Source of the DNA: Streptococcus alactolyticus | GTDB lineage: Bacteria > Bacillota > Bacilli > Lactobacillales > Streptococcaceae | Direction: 5' to 3' | Length of the DNA stretch: 64,000 nucleotides | NCBI RefSeq assembly: GCF_012277075.1 | Contig: NZ_JAAXMT010000001.1 | Location: 1 to 64,000, forward strand | Notes under the pieces: generated by a model | The model's database searches: none | What the model was told of the DNA's origin: nothing | What the model saw: only the letters and a program-made list of their open reading frames with translations | Made by a program: the position numbers and the translations under genes | Shown here: one piece after another, positions 24,371-32,590 of the stretch | Position numbering within the stretch: position 1 is the stretch's first letter | Layout of the letters: each line of letters opens with the position of its first letter

Positions 24371-24402
24371 GCATTCTAGCTACTTTCTAGAGTGCTTTTT
24401 TT
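24371..24402 (+). terminator. Terminator of the micropeptide array
   Basis: GCATTCTAG pairs with CTAGAGTGC, with one G-T pair and a 7-nt loop, followed by seven T. From the promoter this gives a transcript of about 800 nt. The 210 bp from here to the next gene hold a TTGACA (24502-24507) without a well-spaced -10 box. Confidence 0.85.
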
Positions 24403-24612
24403 GATGCTATCAAAGAAAAGTCTAGAAAAGCAAAATAGCAGTTCTAGTCTTTTTCTTTTGCGGGGCTTTTGTGATACCATAATAGAGATAATAACTGATC
24501 TTTGACAAGTACAAGGTGCAGTTCGTTCGTTTTTATGTTAGAATATTTCTGATACACCTAACAGATTTGTTAAGGACAGCTAACTTTTTCAATTGGTTTA
24601 AGGTAAGAAGGT

Positions 24613-26556
24613 ATGGATACAGTATTTACGAATAGAAATAAGATTAGGCTAATACTATTAGCGCTTGTTATGGCTATTCTAGTTGGTTTAGGCGCTATTG
24701 TGTTGCATGATCTTTTTGATTTTCTTTGGGAAGACATTTTACACACCGTGCCAGCGCTGCAACGTAGCGGCATTGTTTTGGTTTCTGGTTTGCTAAGTGC
24801 TTTGGGGTGGTATTTTCTTCAGAGGCAAGGAAGACGTCTAATTCCTTTGAAAAAGCAAATTTCACCTCAATCAGAAATAGAAGAATATCCCCCTTTTTGG
24901 CGACAATTAGGGCATTTGTTTTTGCAAGTTATCACGGTTGGTATGGGGGCGCCTGTTGGTAAAGAAGTGGCTCCGCGTGAATTAGGGAGTTTGTTCTCAA
25001 CGCATTTGGTTAGAAAAATTCCGCTAGATAGTGACCAGCGTTCGGTTTTGGTGGCGAGTTCGGCGGCAGCAGGTTTAGCAGCCATTTACCAAATTCCTTT
25101 TGCCAGCTTGATATTTGTCTTTGAAGTGCTTGGCATTCCTTTGACGGCTATAAATGTGGTGGTGGCTTTCATCACGACTTATGGAGCGACAGCTATTGCC
25201 CACTTGAGAATTAGCGATGCACCGCTTTACCATGTCAATCCTCAGCCTGTGACTTGGGTGACTTTTGTGGTGACGGTTATTTTAACCTTTGCGACCATAC
25301 CTGTGGCGCGTTTGTTTAGCCGTATTAGTAAACACGCCAGCCAAAATCGCACCAAAGATAGTCGCATTTTATGGCAATTGCCTTTGGTTTTTGTCCTTCT
25401 TGCTGTGCAAAGTTATCGTTTTCCAGAATTGCTGGGGAATGGGGCACCTTTGGTGCAAGCTGGATTTGACAGCTTGAATTTGCCTGATGCCTTGGTTTTA
25501 TTTACATGTAAATACGCCATTGTCTTACTCTGCTTGAGATTTGGGTCTTACGGTGGGACAATGACGCCATCGATTTCACTGGGAGTTGCTTTTGGAGAGG
25601 TGGTGTGCTTGGTGGCTGCTCTTTTTGGTTTTAATGACCCATCTCAAATCTATCTAGCCGTTGCTGCTTGTAGTTTCTTGGGAATTACCATGAATGCACC
25701 GCTAACAGCAGGCATGATTGTCTATTCTTTTATTGGTTTTCCAAAAACCTATCTCTTTCCTGTTTTGTTAAGCATTGGCTTGTTGCTGCTTATCAAATGC
25801 CGTAGAGATGCCAGTAAGGATACTGAATCAGAAACCTTTATCCCTTTACCTGACGGTTCACAATTGCATTATCAGATTGTCGGTGAGGGCGAAACCTTAG
25901 TCTTTTTACACGGTAATAACGGCAATTACCATTACTTTAGCAAACAAATTCCTTATTTCTCTCAAAAATACCAGTTGGTTTTGTTTGACAGCAGAGGTCA
26001 TGGGCAATCGACTAATGAAAAGGCGGTCAATTCCTTTGATTTGATGGCAGATGATATTGCTTATGCGCTGAAGGAATTGGGCATCGACAAGGCTACTTTC
26101 ATTGGTTATAGTGACGGGGCAAACTTGGCTTTGACTATTGCTTTGAAATACTCTGACTTGGTGACAGGTTTGGTCTTAAATGCTGGAAACATTCGCCTGT
26201 ATGGTGAGAAATGGTATGCTGGATTGTCCACACACGTTTTGTATAGTGTGATGAAGCGTTTGTTGCCGTATTTCCCACAATTGGAAAATTATATGATAAA
26301 TATGCGTTTGATGATGGAGGATATGCCTATTCATCTGAATGATTTAGCTCGTGTTACCGTTCCATCCTTGGTCTTGATTGGTGGATGGGACTTGATTTCT
26401 TATGAGCATTCGCTTGAAATTGCTAATCATCTTGGTAATGGTCATTTGGTTTCAGTACCATTTCGTCTGCACAATATGGCTTACCTCAGTCCCAAACGTT
26501 TTAATAAGGAAGTGAATCACTTTTTGACGCAACTAGAGGAGAATAAGAACGCATGA
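24613..26556 (+). CDS. ClC-type chloride channel/transporter fused to an alpha/beta hydrolase
   Basis: 647 residues in two parts. About 1-395 is a ClC-family membrane domain: MGAPVGKEVAPREL corresponds to the selectivity/gating motif, IYQIPFASLIFVFE and YGGTMTPSISLGVAFG to later conserved helices, and GITMNAPLTAGMIVYSF to the last. About 405-647 is a complete alpha/beta hydrolase: oxyanion turn FLHGNNGN, nucleophile elbow GYSDGAN, acid region IGGWDLIS and histidine in RLHNMAYL. ClC proteins normally have both ends in the cytoplasm, so the hydrolase should face the cytosol. The stop overlaps the mprF start by 4 bp (ATGA). The pairing suggests a role in membrane lipid or peptide-resistance biology, perhaps removing aminoacyl groups from lipids made by MprF; that is inference. 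Confidence 0.85.
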   Translation: MDTVFTNRNKIRLILLALVMAILVGLGAIVLHDLFDFLWEDILHTVPALQRSGIVLVSGLLSALGWYFLQRQGRRLIPLKKQISPQSEIEEYPPFWRQLGHLFLQVITVGMGAPVGKEVAPRELGSLFSTHLVRKIPLDSDQRSVLVASSAAAGLAAIYQIPFASLIFVFEVLGIPLTAINVVVAFITTYGATAIAHLRISDAPLYHVNPQPVTWVTFVVTVILTFATIPVARLFSRISKHASQNRTKDSRILWQLPLVFVLLAVQSYRFPELLGNGAPLVQAGFDSLNLPDALVLFTCKYAIVLLCLRFGSYGGTMTPSISLGVAFGEVVCLVAALFGFNDPSQIYLAVAACSFLGITMNAPLTAGMIVYSFIGFPKTYLFPVLLSIGLLLLIKCRRDASKDTESETFIPLPDGSQLHYQIVGEGETLVFLHGNNGNYHYFSKQIPYFSQKYQLVLFDSRGHGQSTNEKAVNSFDLMADDIAYALKELGIDKATFIGYSDGANLALTIALKYSDLVTGLVLNAGNIRLYGEKWYAGLSTHVLYSVMKRLLPYFPQLENYMINMRLMMEDMPIHLNDLARVTVPSLVLIGGWDLISYEHSLEIANHLGNGHLVSVPFRLHNMAYLSPKRFNKEVNHFLTQLEENKNA

Positions 26557-29069
26557 AGAAAGTCATCAATTTTTTCAAAACCAATGAATCCAAGATCAAA
26601 ATAGGATTTAGTTTATCGATTTTCATCTTGGTTTTAGTCGAATTTTTCCGATTGTCTAAAACCATTTCGTGGCCAACCTTACAGTCAGCCTTTGCTAGCA
26701 TTCCCCCTTTCAATATCGTTCTAATGATTTTGATTGGCTTAGTGGCCGTTATGCCGATGATTGGTTATGACGTTATTTTCAACCGTTTGCTTGGGACGTC
26801 GCACTCTAAAAAGTATATTATTGAAAATAGTTGGAGTATCAACACCATAAATAATATGATTGGTTTTGGTGGAATTATAGATGTTGGTTTGCGTCTAGCC
26901 TTGTACAGTGACGGCATTGACAACGGGAAAAGCATCAAGGTCTTGTCCCGTCTGCTCCCTTATTTTAGCTCTGGTTTGTCTGTCTTATCCACAGTGATTT
27001 TGCTGTTTGCAGGGTTGTTCACAGAAGGCTCCTATCTACACCGTTTTTTGATTATTTTTGTGGTAGCAGCCTTTTATTTCCCAGTCGTCTTGTGGATATC
27101 ATCAAGGGAAAACCTCACCTTTTTTGGTAATGTTGAGCGAAAGGTGCGTTTGGAATTAACTTTGATTTCTGTTTTGGAATGGTCAGGTTGTGTTGGGTCA
27201 TTCCTTGCAGTTGGGTATTTGATGGGCTTCCATTTTTCAATTGTCCAAGTTGCTGGAGCTTACATCTTAGCCATTTTGTTTGGGATGATTTCTTTCATTC
27301 CTGGTGGAATCGGAAGTTTTGATTTGACTATGATGACAGCTTTGACCATGATGGGATTTGCCAGCACTGACGTAATTTTGTGGACCTTGCTTTACCGTAT
27401 GGTTTACGATATTTTGCCATTTGCCCTTGGGGTGGTGCTATTTGTTAAAAATCTTGGTAAAACCATCAACGACCACTACAAAGGCATTCCAAAAGAATTA
27501 ACCGTTACTTTGCTAAGACGTTTGATTTATGGTTTGGTGGTTTTGTTTGGGATTTTTCTCGTGTTATCAGCTACCATTCCAGAGAAGGTCAATCAAATTC
27601 ACTGGTTGAAACAGATGAATCCTATTCATGCCAACCTCATTTGGCAATTTCCAAGTATCTTAATCGGAAGTCTTTACATTCTTTTAGGGCGTTCTTTGTT
27701 AGAGCGCGTGCGTCAAGCACTGCCTTTTGGCATTGGGCTCATTTTCGTGTCGCTTATTTGGATAAATGCCAAATCCTTTAGCAATTTCACGTCGCTTTAT
27801 TTGATTATCTTGTTACTGTTATTGGTTTTCTTCAAAAATAACCTGACTGTTGACCGTTTGATTTATTCTTGGGAATCCTTGCTGAAAGACAGCGTGATTT
27901 TTCTAGGCTTAATCATTAGCTACCTTTTCCTAGGCATGCCGCATTATTTGATTCATCACAAAGAAATTTTACAGCTTAATAAATTTGCCATTTCTTTCCT
28001 TGGAACGATTATTGTCGTGGGTATTTGCTACACGATTATCGTGCACCTTTTGCGAAAGAGCTCTAAGAAACTAGGCGAGTCTTTCGATGCGGAAGCCTAT
28101 CGTCAGTTTTTGGACACACATGGCAACACCTCTGATAGCTTTTTACCATTCTTGGGGGACAAGCAGTTGTTTTGGTACCCTAATAAACCAGAAGCAAGTG
28201 TTGTGCTTCAATTTTCACTGGATAATAACAAAGCCGTGGTGATGGGCGAGCCGATTGGCGATAAGGACAACTTCCAGCCTGCTATCAACGCCTTTATCCG
28301 AGCAGCTAGGGACCTCAATTATTCGCCAGTCTTTTATGAAATCGGTCAAGAATTGACCCTCTACCTGCATGAATGTGGGTTTGAATTCATGAAATTTGGG
28401 GAGTCTGCTTTGGTTCATCTGCAAGATTTCACTTTGACGGGTAAAAGCAGCAAGAGCTTCTGCCGTGCCCTTAACTTTGTGGAAAAAGAAGGCTTCACAT
28501 TTGATATTATCCAACCGCCTTATGCGACTGAGCTAATCACACAGCTTCGCAGCATTTCAGATTCGTGGCTGGATGGCCGTCAGGAAAAAGGCTTCTCACT
28601 AGGTTTTTTCAAGGAAGATTACTTGCAAATGACGCCGATGGCTTTGGTACGTAATGACAAAGGAAAAATCGTGGCTTTTGCCAACATTATCCTAGCTGAA
28701 GAAGAATCTGTTGTTACCGTTGATTTAATGCGTTATGACAAGGAAGAAAGCCCATCTGGCGTTATGGATTACCTCTTTATTTCTCTCTTCTTGCACTACA
28801 AGGAAGAAGGCTACCGCTACTTTGATTTGGGCATGGCGCCGCTATCAAATGTGGGAATCAATAAAGACAGTTTTATCCAAGAACGCATTGGTTTCCTTGT
28901 TTATTCCTTCACGTCACGTTTTTACTCGTTTGAAGGATTGCGTAAATACAAGCAAAAATTTGCACCAGAATGGCAACCACGCTACATTAGTTACATGAAA
29001 TCATCATGGTTAGCCTGTGATTTATTAGCGATTTACCGTATTGACAATCGCACACTAGACCAAGATTAA
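26553..29069 (+). CDS. mprF: MprF, aminoacyl-phosphatidylglycerol synthase and flippase
   Basis: 838 residues. MprF transfers lysine (or another amino acid) from charged tRNA to phosphatidylglycerol and flips the product outward, which repels cationic antimicrobial peptides. The N-terminal part (about 1-510) holds about fourteen membrane segments with the flippase region (GFGGIIDVGLRLALYSDG, FIPGGIGSFDL). The C-terminal synthase domain (about 525-838, GNAT-like DUF2156 fold) has WYPNKPEASVV, GEPIGDKDNF and YFDLGMAPLSNVG. Translation is coupled to the upstream ClC-hydrolase gene. The transferred amino acid cannot be read from sequence. Confidence 0.95.
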   Translation: MKKVINFFKTNESKIKIGFSLSIFILVLVEFFRLSKTISWPTLQSAFASIPPFNIVLMILIGLVAVMPMIGYDVIFNRLLGTSHSKKYIIENSWSINTINNMIGFGGIIDVGLRLALYSDGIDNGKSIKVLSRLLPYFSSGLSVLSTVILLFAGLFTEGSYLHRFLIIFVVAAFYFPVVLWISSRENLTFFGNVERKVRLELTLISVLEWSGCVGSFLAVGYLMGFHFSIVQVAGAYILAILFGMISFIPGGIGSFDLTMMTALTMMGFASTDVILWTLLYRMVYDILPFALGVVLFVKNLGKTINDHYKGIPKELTVTLLRRLIYGLVVLFGIFLVLSATIPEKVNQIHWLKQMNPIHANLIWQFPSILIGSLYILLGRSLLERVRQALPFGIGLIFVSLIWINAKSFSNFTSLYLIILLLLLVFFKNNLTVDRLIYSWESLLKDSVIFLGLIISYLFLGMPHYLIHHKEILQLNKFAISFLGTIIVVGICYTIIVHLLRKSSKKLGESFDAEAYRQFLDTHGNTSDSFLPFLGDKQLFWYPNKPEASVVLQFSLDNNKAVVMGEPIGDKDNFQPAINAFIRAARDLNYSPVFYEIGQELTLYLHECGFEFMKFGESALVHLQDFTLTGKSSKSFCRALNFVEKEGFTFDIIQPPYATELITQLRSISDSWLDGRQEKGFSLGFFKEDYLQMTPMALVRNDKGKIVAFANIILAEEESVVTVDLMRYDKEESPSGVMDYLFISLFLHYKEEGYRYFDLGMAPLSNVGINKDSFIQERIGFLVYSFTSRFYSFEGLRKYKQKFAPEWQPRYISYMKSSWLACDLLAIYRIDNRTLDQD

Positions 29070-29130
29070 CGTATCCAACCTCTTACTCTTATGCCTGTTG
29101 GGCAGAGTTTAGAGGTGGGTACGTTTTTTT
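29068..29130 (+). terminator. Terminator of the ClC-hydrolase/mprF operon
   Basis: ACGTATCCAACCTCT and AGAGGTGGGTACGT pair with small interruptions, followed by seven T. Confidence 0.8.
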
Positions 29131-29232
29131 AAAAATATCAGAACCTATGTCTTTACTTTTTATGTGAAAAGTTGTACTATGCCTATGTAATTTTGTTTGC
29201 TAATTTATTTATTAAAAGAGAGGATATTTATT

Positions 29233-30227
29233 ATGTTAGAACATGACATTTTGAATGATCCTTTTTTGAATAAGGGAACTGCTTTTACTTTGGAAGAACG
29301 TAAAGAACTTGGTTTAGTTGGTTTACTTCCTCCAAAAGTTCAAACCATTGAAGAACAAGCAGAACAAGCGTATGCTCACTATCAACGTAAATCATCGATT
29401 TGGAAAAACGCCATTTCTTGATGGAAATTTTCAACACAAACAGAACCTTGTTCTACTATTTGTTTAACGAACACGTTGTTGAATTTAACCCAATTGTTTA
29501 CGATCCAGTTATTGCAGAATCTATCGAACAATCCAGTGATTTGTTTGTTGATCCACAATATACGGCTTTCCTTTCTGTTGAACACCCTGAAGACATTCTT
29601 GATACCCTTAAAAATGCAGCAGGCGATCGTAATATCCGCCTTATCGTTGTAACCGATGCAGAAGGTATTTTAGGTATTGGTGACTGGGGTACACAAGGTG
29701 TGGATATTTCAGTCGGAAAATTGATGATTTACACAGCAGCAGGTATTGACCCTAAAACGGTTTTACCAGTTGTCATTGACGCTGGTACAGACCGCGAAGA
29801 ATTATTAAACAACCCATTTTATCTAGGAAATCGCCACAAACGTATCCGTGGTGAAGCTTACTACGACTTTATCGACCAATTTGTTAAAGAAGCTGAAGAT
29901 TTGTTCCCTGATTTGTACTTGCACTGGGAAGATTTCGGACGTAGCAATGCGGCTGTTATCCTTAACAAATACAAAGATAAAATCCCAACATTCAACGACG
30001 ATATCCAAGGAACTGGTATCATTACTCTAGCAGGTATCTATGGTGCGCTTGATATCACTGGTGAAAAATTAACAGACCAACGTTACCTTTGCTTCGGTGG
30101 AGGAACAGCGGGTGCAGGTATTGCCCACCGCGTTCTTTTGGAAATGATGGAACAAGGCCTTACAGAAGAAGAAGCTTACAGTCGTTTCTACATGGTAGAT
30201 AAACAAGGTTTGCTCTATATGCCATAA
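29233..30227 (+). pseudogene. Malic/malolactic enzyme, frameshifted and truncated
   Basis: The start ([18 protein letters not shown]) with AGAGG upstream is typical of NAD-dependent malic and malolactic enzymes. After KSS near 29393 one base is missing; the frame that should continue ([15 protein letters not shown]) is offset and runs to 30227. It includes the substrate region ([17 protein letters not shown]), the acidic metal site (FNDDIQGTG) and the start of the NAD fold ([14 protein letters not shown]). It then ends after [11 protein letters not shown], about 200 residues short of the usual 540. Two independent lesions show an old inactivation. No malate permease gene is nearby. Confidence 0.88.
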
Positions 30228-30235
30228 TGAACCTT

Positions 30236-30439
30236 ATGTTTAGCAAAAAAGCGAGTAGCGCTATGTGGGTTGTTCAGAAATTGTATTGGCGGAGCGGTCA
30301 ATAATATGTCCAAACACAACGGATTTTTACTAGCCGTGACGAAGCGGTGCAATTACGCAAAAGCCTTGATTGTGCCACAGAGTTGTATGAAAGCAACCGT
30401 TCCATCTATGATGAGGGAGATTTCAGAACTTCTAGATAA
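30236..30439 (+). pseudogene. Unidentified gene remnant
   Basis: One frame of 68 codons with a single internal TAA (30302-30304). The second part reads like ordinary protein (TSRDEAVQLRKSLDCA, then ELYESNRSIYDEG). It is not the missing C-terminus of malic enzyme. It ends a few bases before the rpsF promoter. It is probably the 3' end of a gene lost in the same deletion that truncated the malic enzyme; identity unknown. Confidence 0.35.
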
Positions 30440-30444
30440 ATCTC

Positions 30445-30473
30445 TTGCACATTCTAGGATAATATAGTATAAT
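30445..30473 (+). promoter_or_regulatory. Promoter of rpsF-ssb-rpsR
   Basis: TTGCAC (30445-30450), 17 bp, TATAAT (30468-30473). Confidence 0.8.
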
Positions 30474-30481
30474 TATTTATT

Positions 30482-30520
30482 GTGAGTATGCCTCACTTAC
30501 TCGTGTCCAAGGATGCGAGT
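30482..30520 (+). promoter_or_regulatory. Two leader hairpins before rpsF
   Basis: GTGAG-TATGC-CTCAC (30482-30496) is followed at once by ACTCG...CGAGT (30499-30520) with an inner TCC/GGA pairing. Many Firmicutes have an S6:S18-binding leader at this place; the position fits, but I cannot confirm the protein-binding motif. Confidence 0.45.
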
Positions 30521-30546
30521 CATTAGACCAAAAGGAGGAAATATCA

Positions 30547-30837
30547 ATGGCTAAATACGAAATTCTTTATATTATTCGTCCAAACATTGAAGAAGAAGCT
30601 AAAAATGCTTTGGTAGCACGTTTTGACTCTATCTTGACTGACAACGGTGCGACTGTTGTAGAATCAAAAGACTGGGAAAAACGTCGTCTTGCATACGAAA
30701 TCAAAGATTTCCGTGAAGGACTTTACCACATTGTCAACGTTGAAGCTGAAAACGCTGAAGCTCTTAACGAGTTTGACCGTCTTTCAAAAATCAACGGCGA
30801 CATTCTTCGTCACATGATTGTTAAACTTGACGCGTAA
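30547..30837 (+). CDS. rpsF: Ribosomal protein bS6
   Basis: 96 residues, full length. It binds 16S rRNA in the platform of the small subunit as a pair with bS18, encoded two genes downstream. The start [13 protein letters not shown] and the segment [22 protein letters not shown] are characteristic. AAAGGAGG precedes the ATG. First gene of a three-gene operon with a strong promoter. Confidence 0.97.
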   Translation: MAKYEILYIIRPNIEEEAKNALVARFDSILTDNGATVVESKDWEKRRLAYEIKDFREGLYHIVNVEAENAEALNEFDRLSKINGDILRHMIVKLDA

Positions 30838-30848
30838 GAAGGTGTGTT

Positions 30849-31358
30849 ATGATAAATAATGTAGTACTTGTTGGTCGTATGACCCGCGATGCAGAACTTC
30901 GTTACACCCCATCAAATCAAGCTGTTGCGACTTTTACCCTAGCGGTAAACCGCAACTTTAAAAACCAAAATGGTGAACGCGAAGCTGACTTTATCAACTG
31001 TGTGATTTGGCGTCAGCAAGCAGAAAACCTGTCTAACTGGGCTAAAAAAGGCACATTGGTTGGTATCACAGGACGTATTCAAACCCGTCACTATGAAAAC
31101 CAACAAGGTCAACGCGTTTACGTAACAGAAGTAATTGCAGATAATTTCCAAATCTTGGAAAGTCGTGCTACACGTGAAGGCCAATCAGGTGGTTCTTACA
31201 ATGCTGGTTACAATAACCAACCATCATTTGGGGATAATTCACATGATAGTGGTTTTTCATCACAACCTTCACAACAAACACCAAATTTTGGTCGCGACGA
31301 AAGCCCATTTGGCAATTCAAACCCAATGGACATTTCAGACGACGACCTTCCATTCTAA
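30849..31358 (+). CDS. ssb: Single-stranded DNA-binding protein
   Basis: 169 residues. The OB-fold (about 1-105) starts [21 protein letters not shown] flexible Gly/Asn/Gln/Ser-rich linker follows (about 110-155), then the acidic tip DISDDDLPF that recruits repair and replication proteins. It lies 11 bp after rpsF. This is the housekeeping SSB; the shorter competence SsbB is not in the window. Confidence 0.97.
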   Translation: MINNVVLVGRMTRDAELRYTPSNQAVATFTLAVNRNFKNQNGEREADFINCVIWRQQAENLSNWAKKGTLVGITGRIQTRHYENQQGQRVYVTEVIADNFQILESRATREGQSGGSYNAGYNNQPSFGDNSHDSGFSSQPSQQTPNFGRDESPFGNSNPMDISDDDLPF

Positions 31359-31416
31359 AGTATGGAATGACCAAGTTTATCGGACTTGAAACACTATAAT
31401 ATAAAGGAGAATACAC

Positions 31417-31656
31417 ATGGCTCAACAACGTCGTGGCGGATTCAAACGCCGTAAAAAAGTTGATTACATCGCAGCTAACAAAATTGAATATGTTGATTAC
31501 AAAGATACTGAGCTTCTTAGCCGTTTCGTATCAGAACGTGGTAAAATTCTTCCACGTCGTGTTACTGGAACATCAGCTAAAAACCAACGTAAAGTAACAA
31601 CAGCTATCAAACGCGCTCGCGTTATGGCTCTTATGCCATTCGTAAACGAAGACTAA
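31417..31656 (+). CDS. rpsR: Ribosomal protein bS18
   Basis: 79 residues, very basic. [21 protein letters not shown] and the end [23 protein letters not shown] belong to bS18, the partner of bS6. The zinc-binding cysteine seen in some bS18 proteins is absent, as is usual in streptococci. Its own AAAGGAG precedes the ATG. Confidence 0.97.
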   Translation: MAQQRRGGFKRRKKVDYIAANKIEYVDYKDTELLSRFVSERGKILPRRVTGTSAKNQRKVTTAIKRARVMALMPFVNED

Positions 31657-31673
31657 TTCGTTGCGATGACGCT

Positions 31674-31703
31674 AAAAACGACTTCCTTGTGAAGTCGTTT
31701 TTT
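31674..31703 (+). terminator. Terminator of rpsF-ssb-rpsR
   Basis: AAAAACGACTTC and GAAGTCGTTTTT pair perfectly with a 5-nt loop and a T-run. Confidence 0.9.
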
Positions 31704-31724
31704 GTATGATCAAAAGCATCAAAA

Positions 31725-31755
31725 AAACCTCTCACTTTTTAAAAGTGAGGGGTTT
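31725..31755 (-). terminator. Terminator of the DUF1129 gene
   Basis: AAACC-T-CTCACTTTT pairs with AAAAGTGAGGGGTTT. On the minus strand it ends in TTTTTTT, just after the DUF1129 stop codon. Confidence 0.8.
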
Positions 31756-31760
31756 GACTG

Positions 31761-32417
31761 TTAAGCTTGTGGCGTCATAGCGCTAAGGATGTTGTAGCGT
31801 TTTTGAAGATAATGACGTCCAAGTAGAGCAGCAGCTCCGATGATAAGCATGACAACTGCTGGCAATTGTGGGTTGAGGGCAAGTGGTAAGAAGGCTGTTG
31901 CCGTGTAAACCAATACCCAAGCCATCATTGAAAGTCCGATAACAAGGATGGTTTTACCAAAGCCAGGACGCTCGCTTTTTGGTTTGCCAGCGTGGCGGTA
32001 AATAAAGTAGTAAGTGACATACATAGCAGCCCCACCACCAAAACCAAGGGCGATAAGTGAGAGCAAACCAAAGCTTGTTGCTGACGTGCTAAAGAAAGCC
32101 ATAACAGCATTTAAAAGGGCTACGACGCCGATGAATAATAGTGATGTATCCAACCACATCAACCAAGGGTTATCGTTTTTCTTTTTGTTAGCGTCTTGGG
32201 TTTCTGATTCTTGTGTTGTGAAAGAAGCAGCCCAAGTTGTTGGTGCGCCAAGAAGTGAACGGGCGGTAATCCCTTTTTTCTGATTTTCAACGATGGTTGG
32301 TAAAACATCTGCTAAAATAGCTTTGATTTCCTCGTCTGATTTGCCATCACGAATCAACTGATTGGTAGCAATGTGAATGAATTCTTGATTCTTTTTAGTA
32401 AGCTGATTGAGATCCAT
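31761..32417 (-). CDS. DUF1129 family membrane protein
   Basis: 218 residues. The cytoplasmic N-terminus (about 1-80) has the start MDLNQLTKKNQEFIHIATNQL and the signature LLGAPTTWA. Four membrane segments follow at about 88-110, 118-140, 155-175 and 180-198. The family (DUF1129) occurs in streptococci and lactobacilli, often beside the CorA-type gene found here upstream; its function is not known. The neighbour suggests a link to magnesium or membrane homeostasis, which is only inference. Confidence 0.85.
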   Translation of the reverse strand: MDLNQLTKKNQEFIHIATNQLIRDGKSDEEIKAILADVLPTIVENQKKGITARSLLGAPTTWAASFTTQESETQDANKKKNDNPWLMWLDTSLLFIGVVALLNAVMAFFSTSATSFGLLSLIALGFGGGAAMYVTYYFIYRHAGKPKSERPGFGKTILVIGLSMMAWVLVYTATAFLPLALNPQLPAVVMLIIGAAALLGRHYLQKRYNILSAMTPQA

Positions 32418-32490
32418 TAGGTCTATTCTCCTGTTTTTTGAAATAACAAATGATTAAGTGTATCCAGTAATGTCTTTACATCAAGAGAAA

Positions 32491-32535
32491 TTACTAGTGA
32501 GAGAAAACAAATGATTTACTTTCTCTCACTAGTAA
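32491..32535. repeat. Perfect 16-bp inverted repeat between corA and the DUF1129 gene
   Basis: TTACTAGTGAGAGAAA (32491-32506) and its exact complement at 32520-32535 flank a 13-nt loop. No T-run follows on either strand. CAAATGATT occurs three times around it (near 32447, 32508, 32547). Confidence 0.6.
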
Positions 32536-32590
32536 ACACCCTGCGTCAAATGATTAGGATTTAACAAGAGGGTGTGGGGCAATTCATTCA

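Noticed and set aside
24627-24634. Third TACGAATA cin-box, near the ClC-hydrolase gene
   Set aside because: It lies inside the coding sequence after the start codon, so it cannot serve that gene; probably chance.
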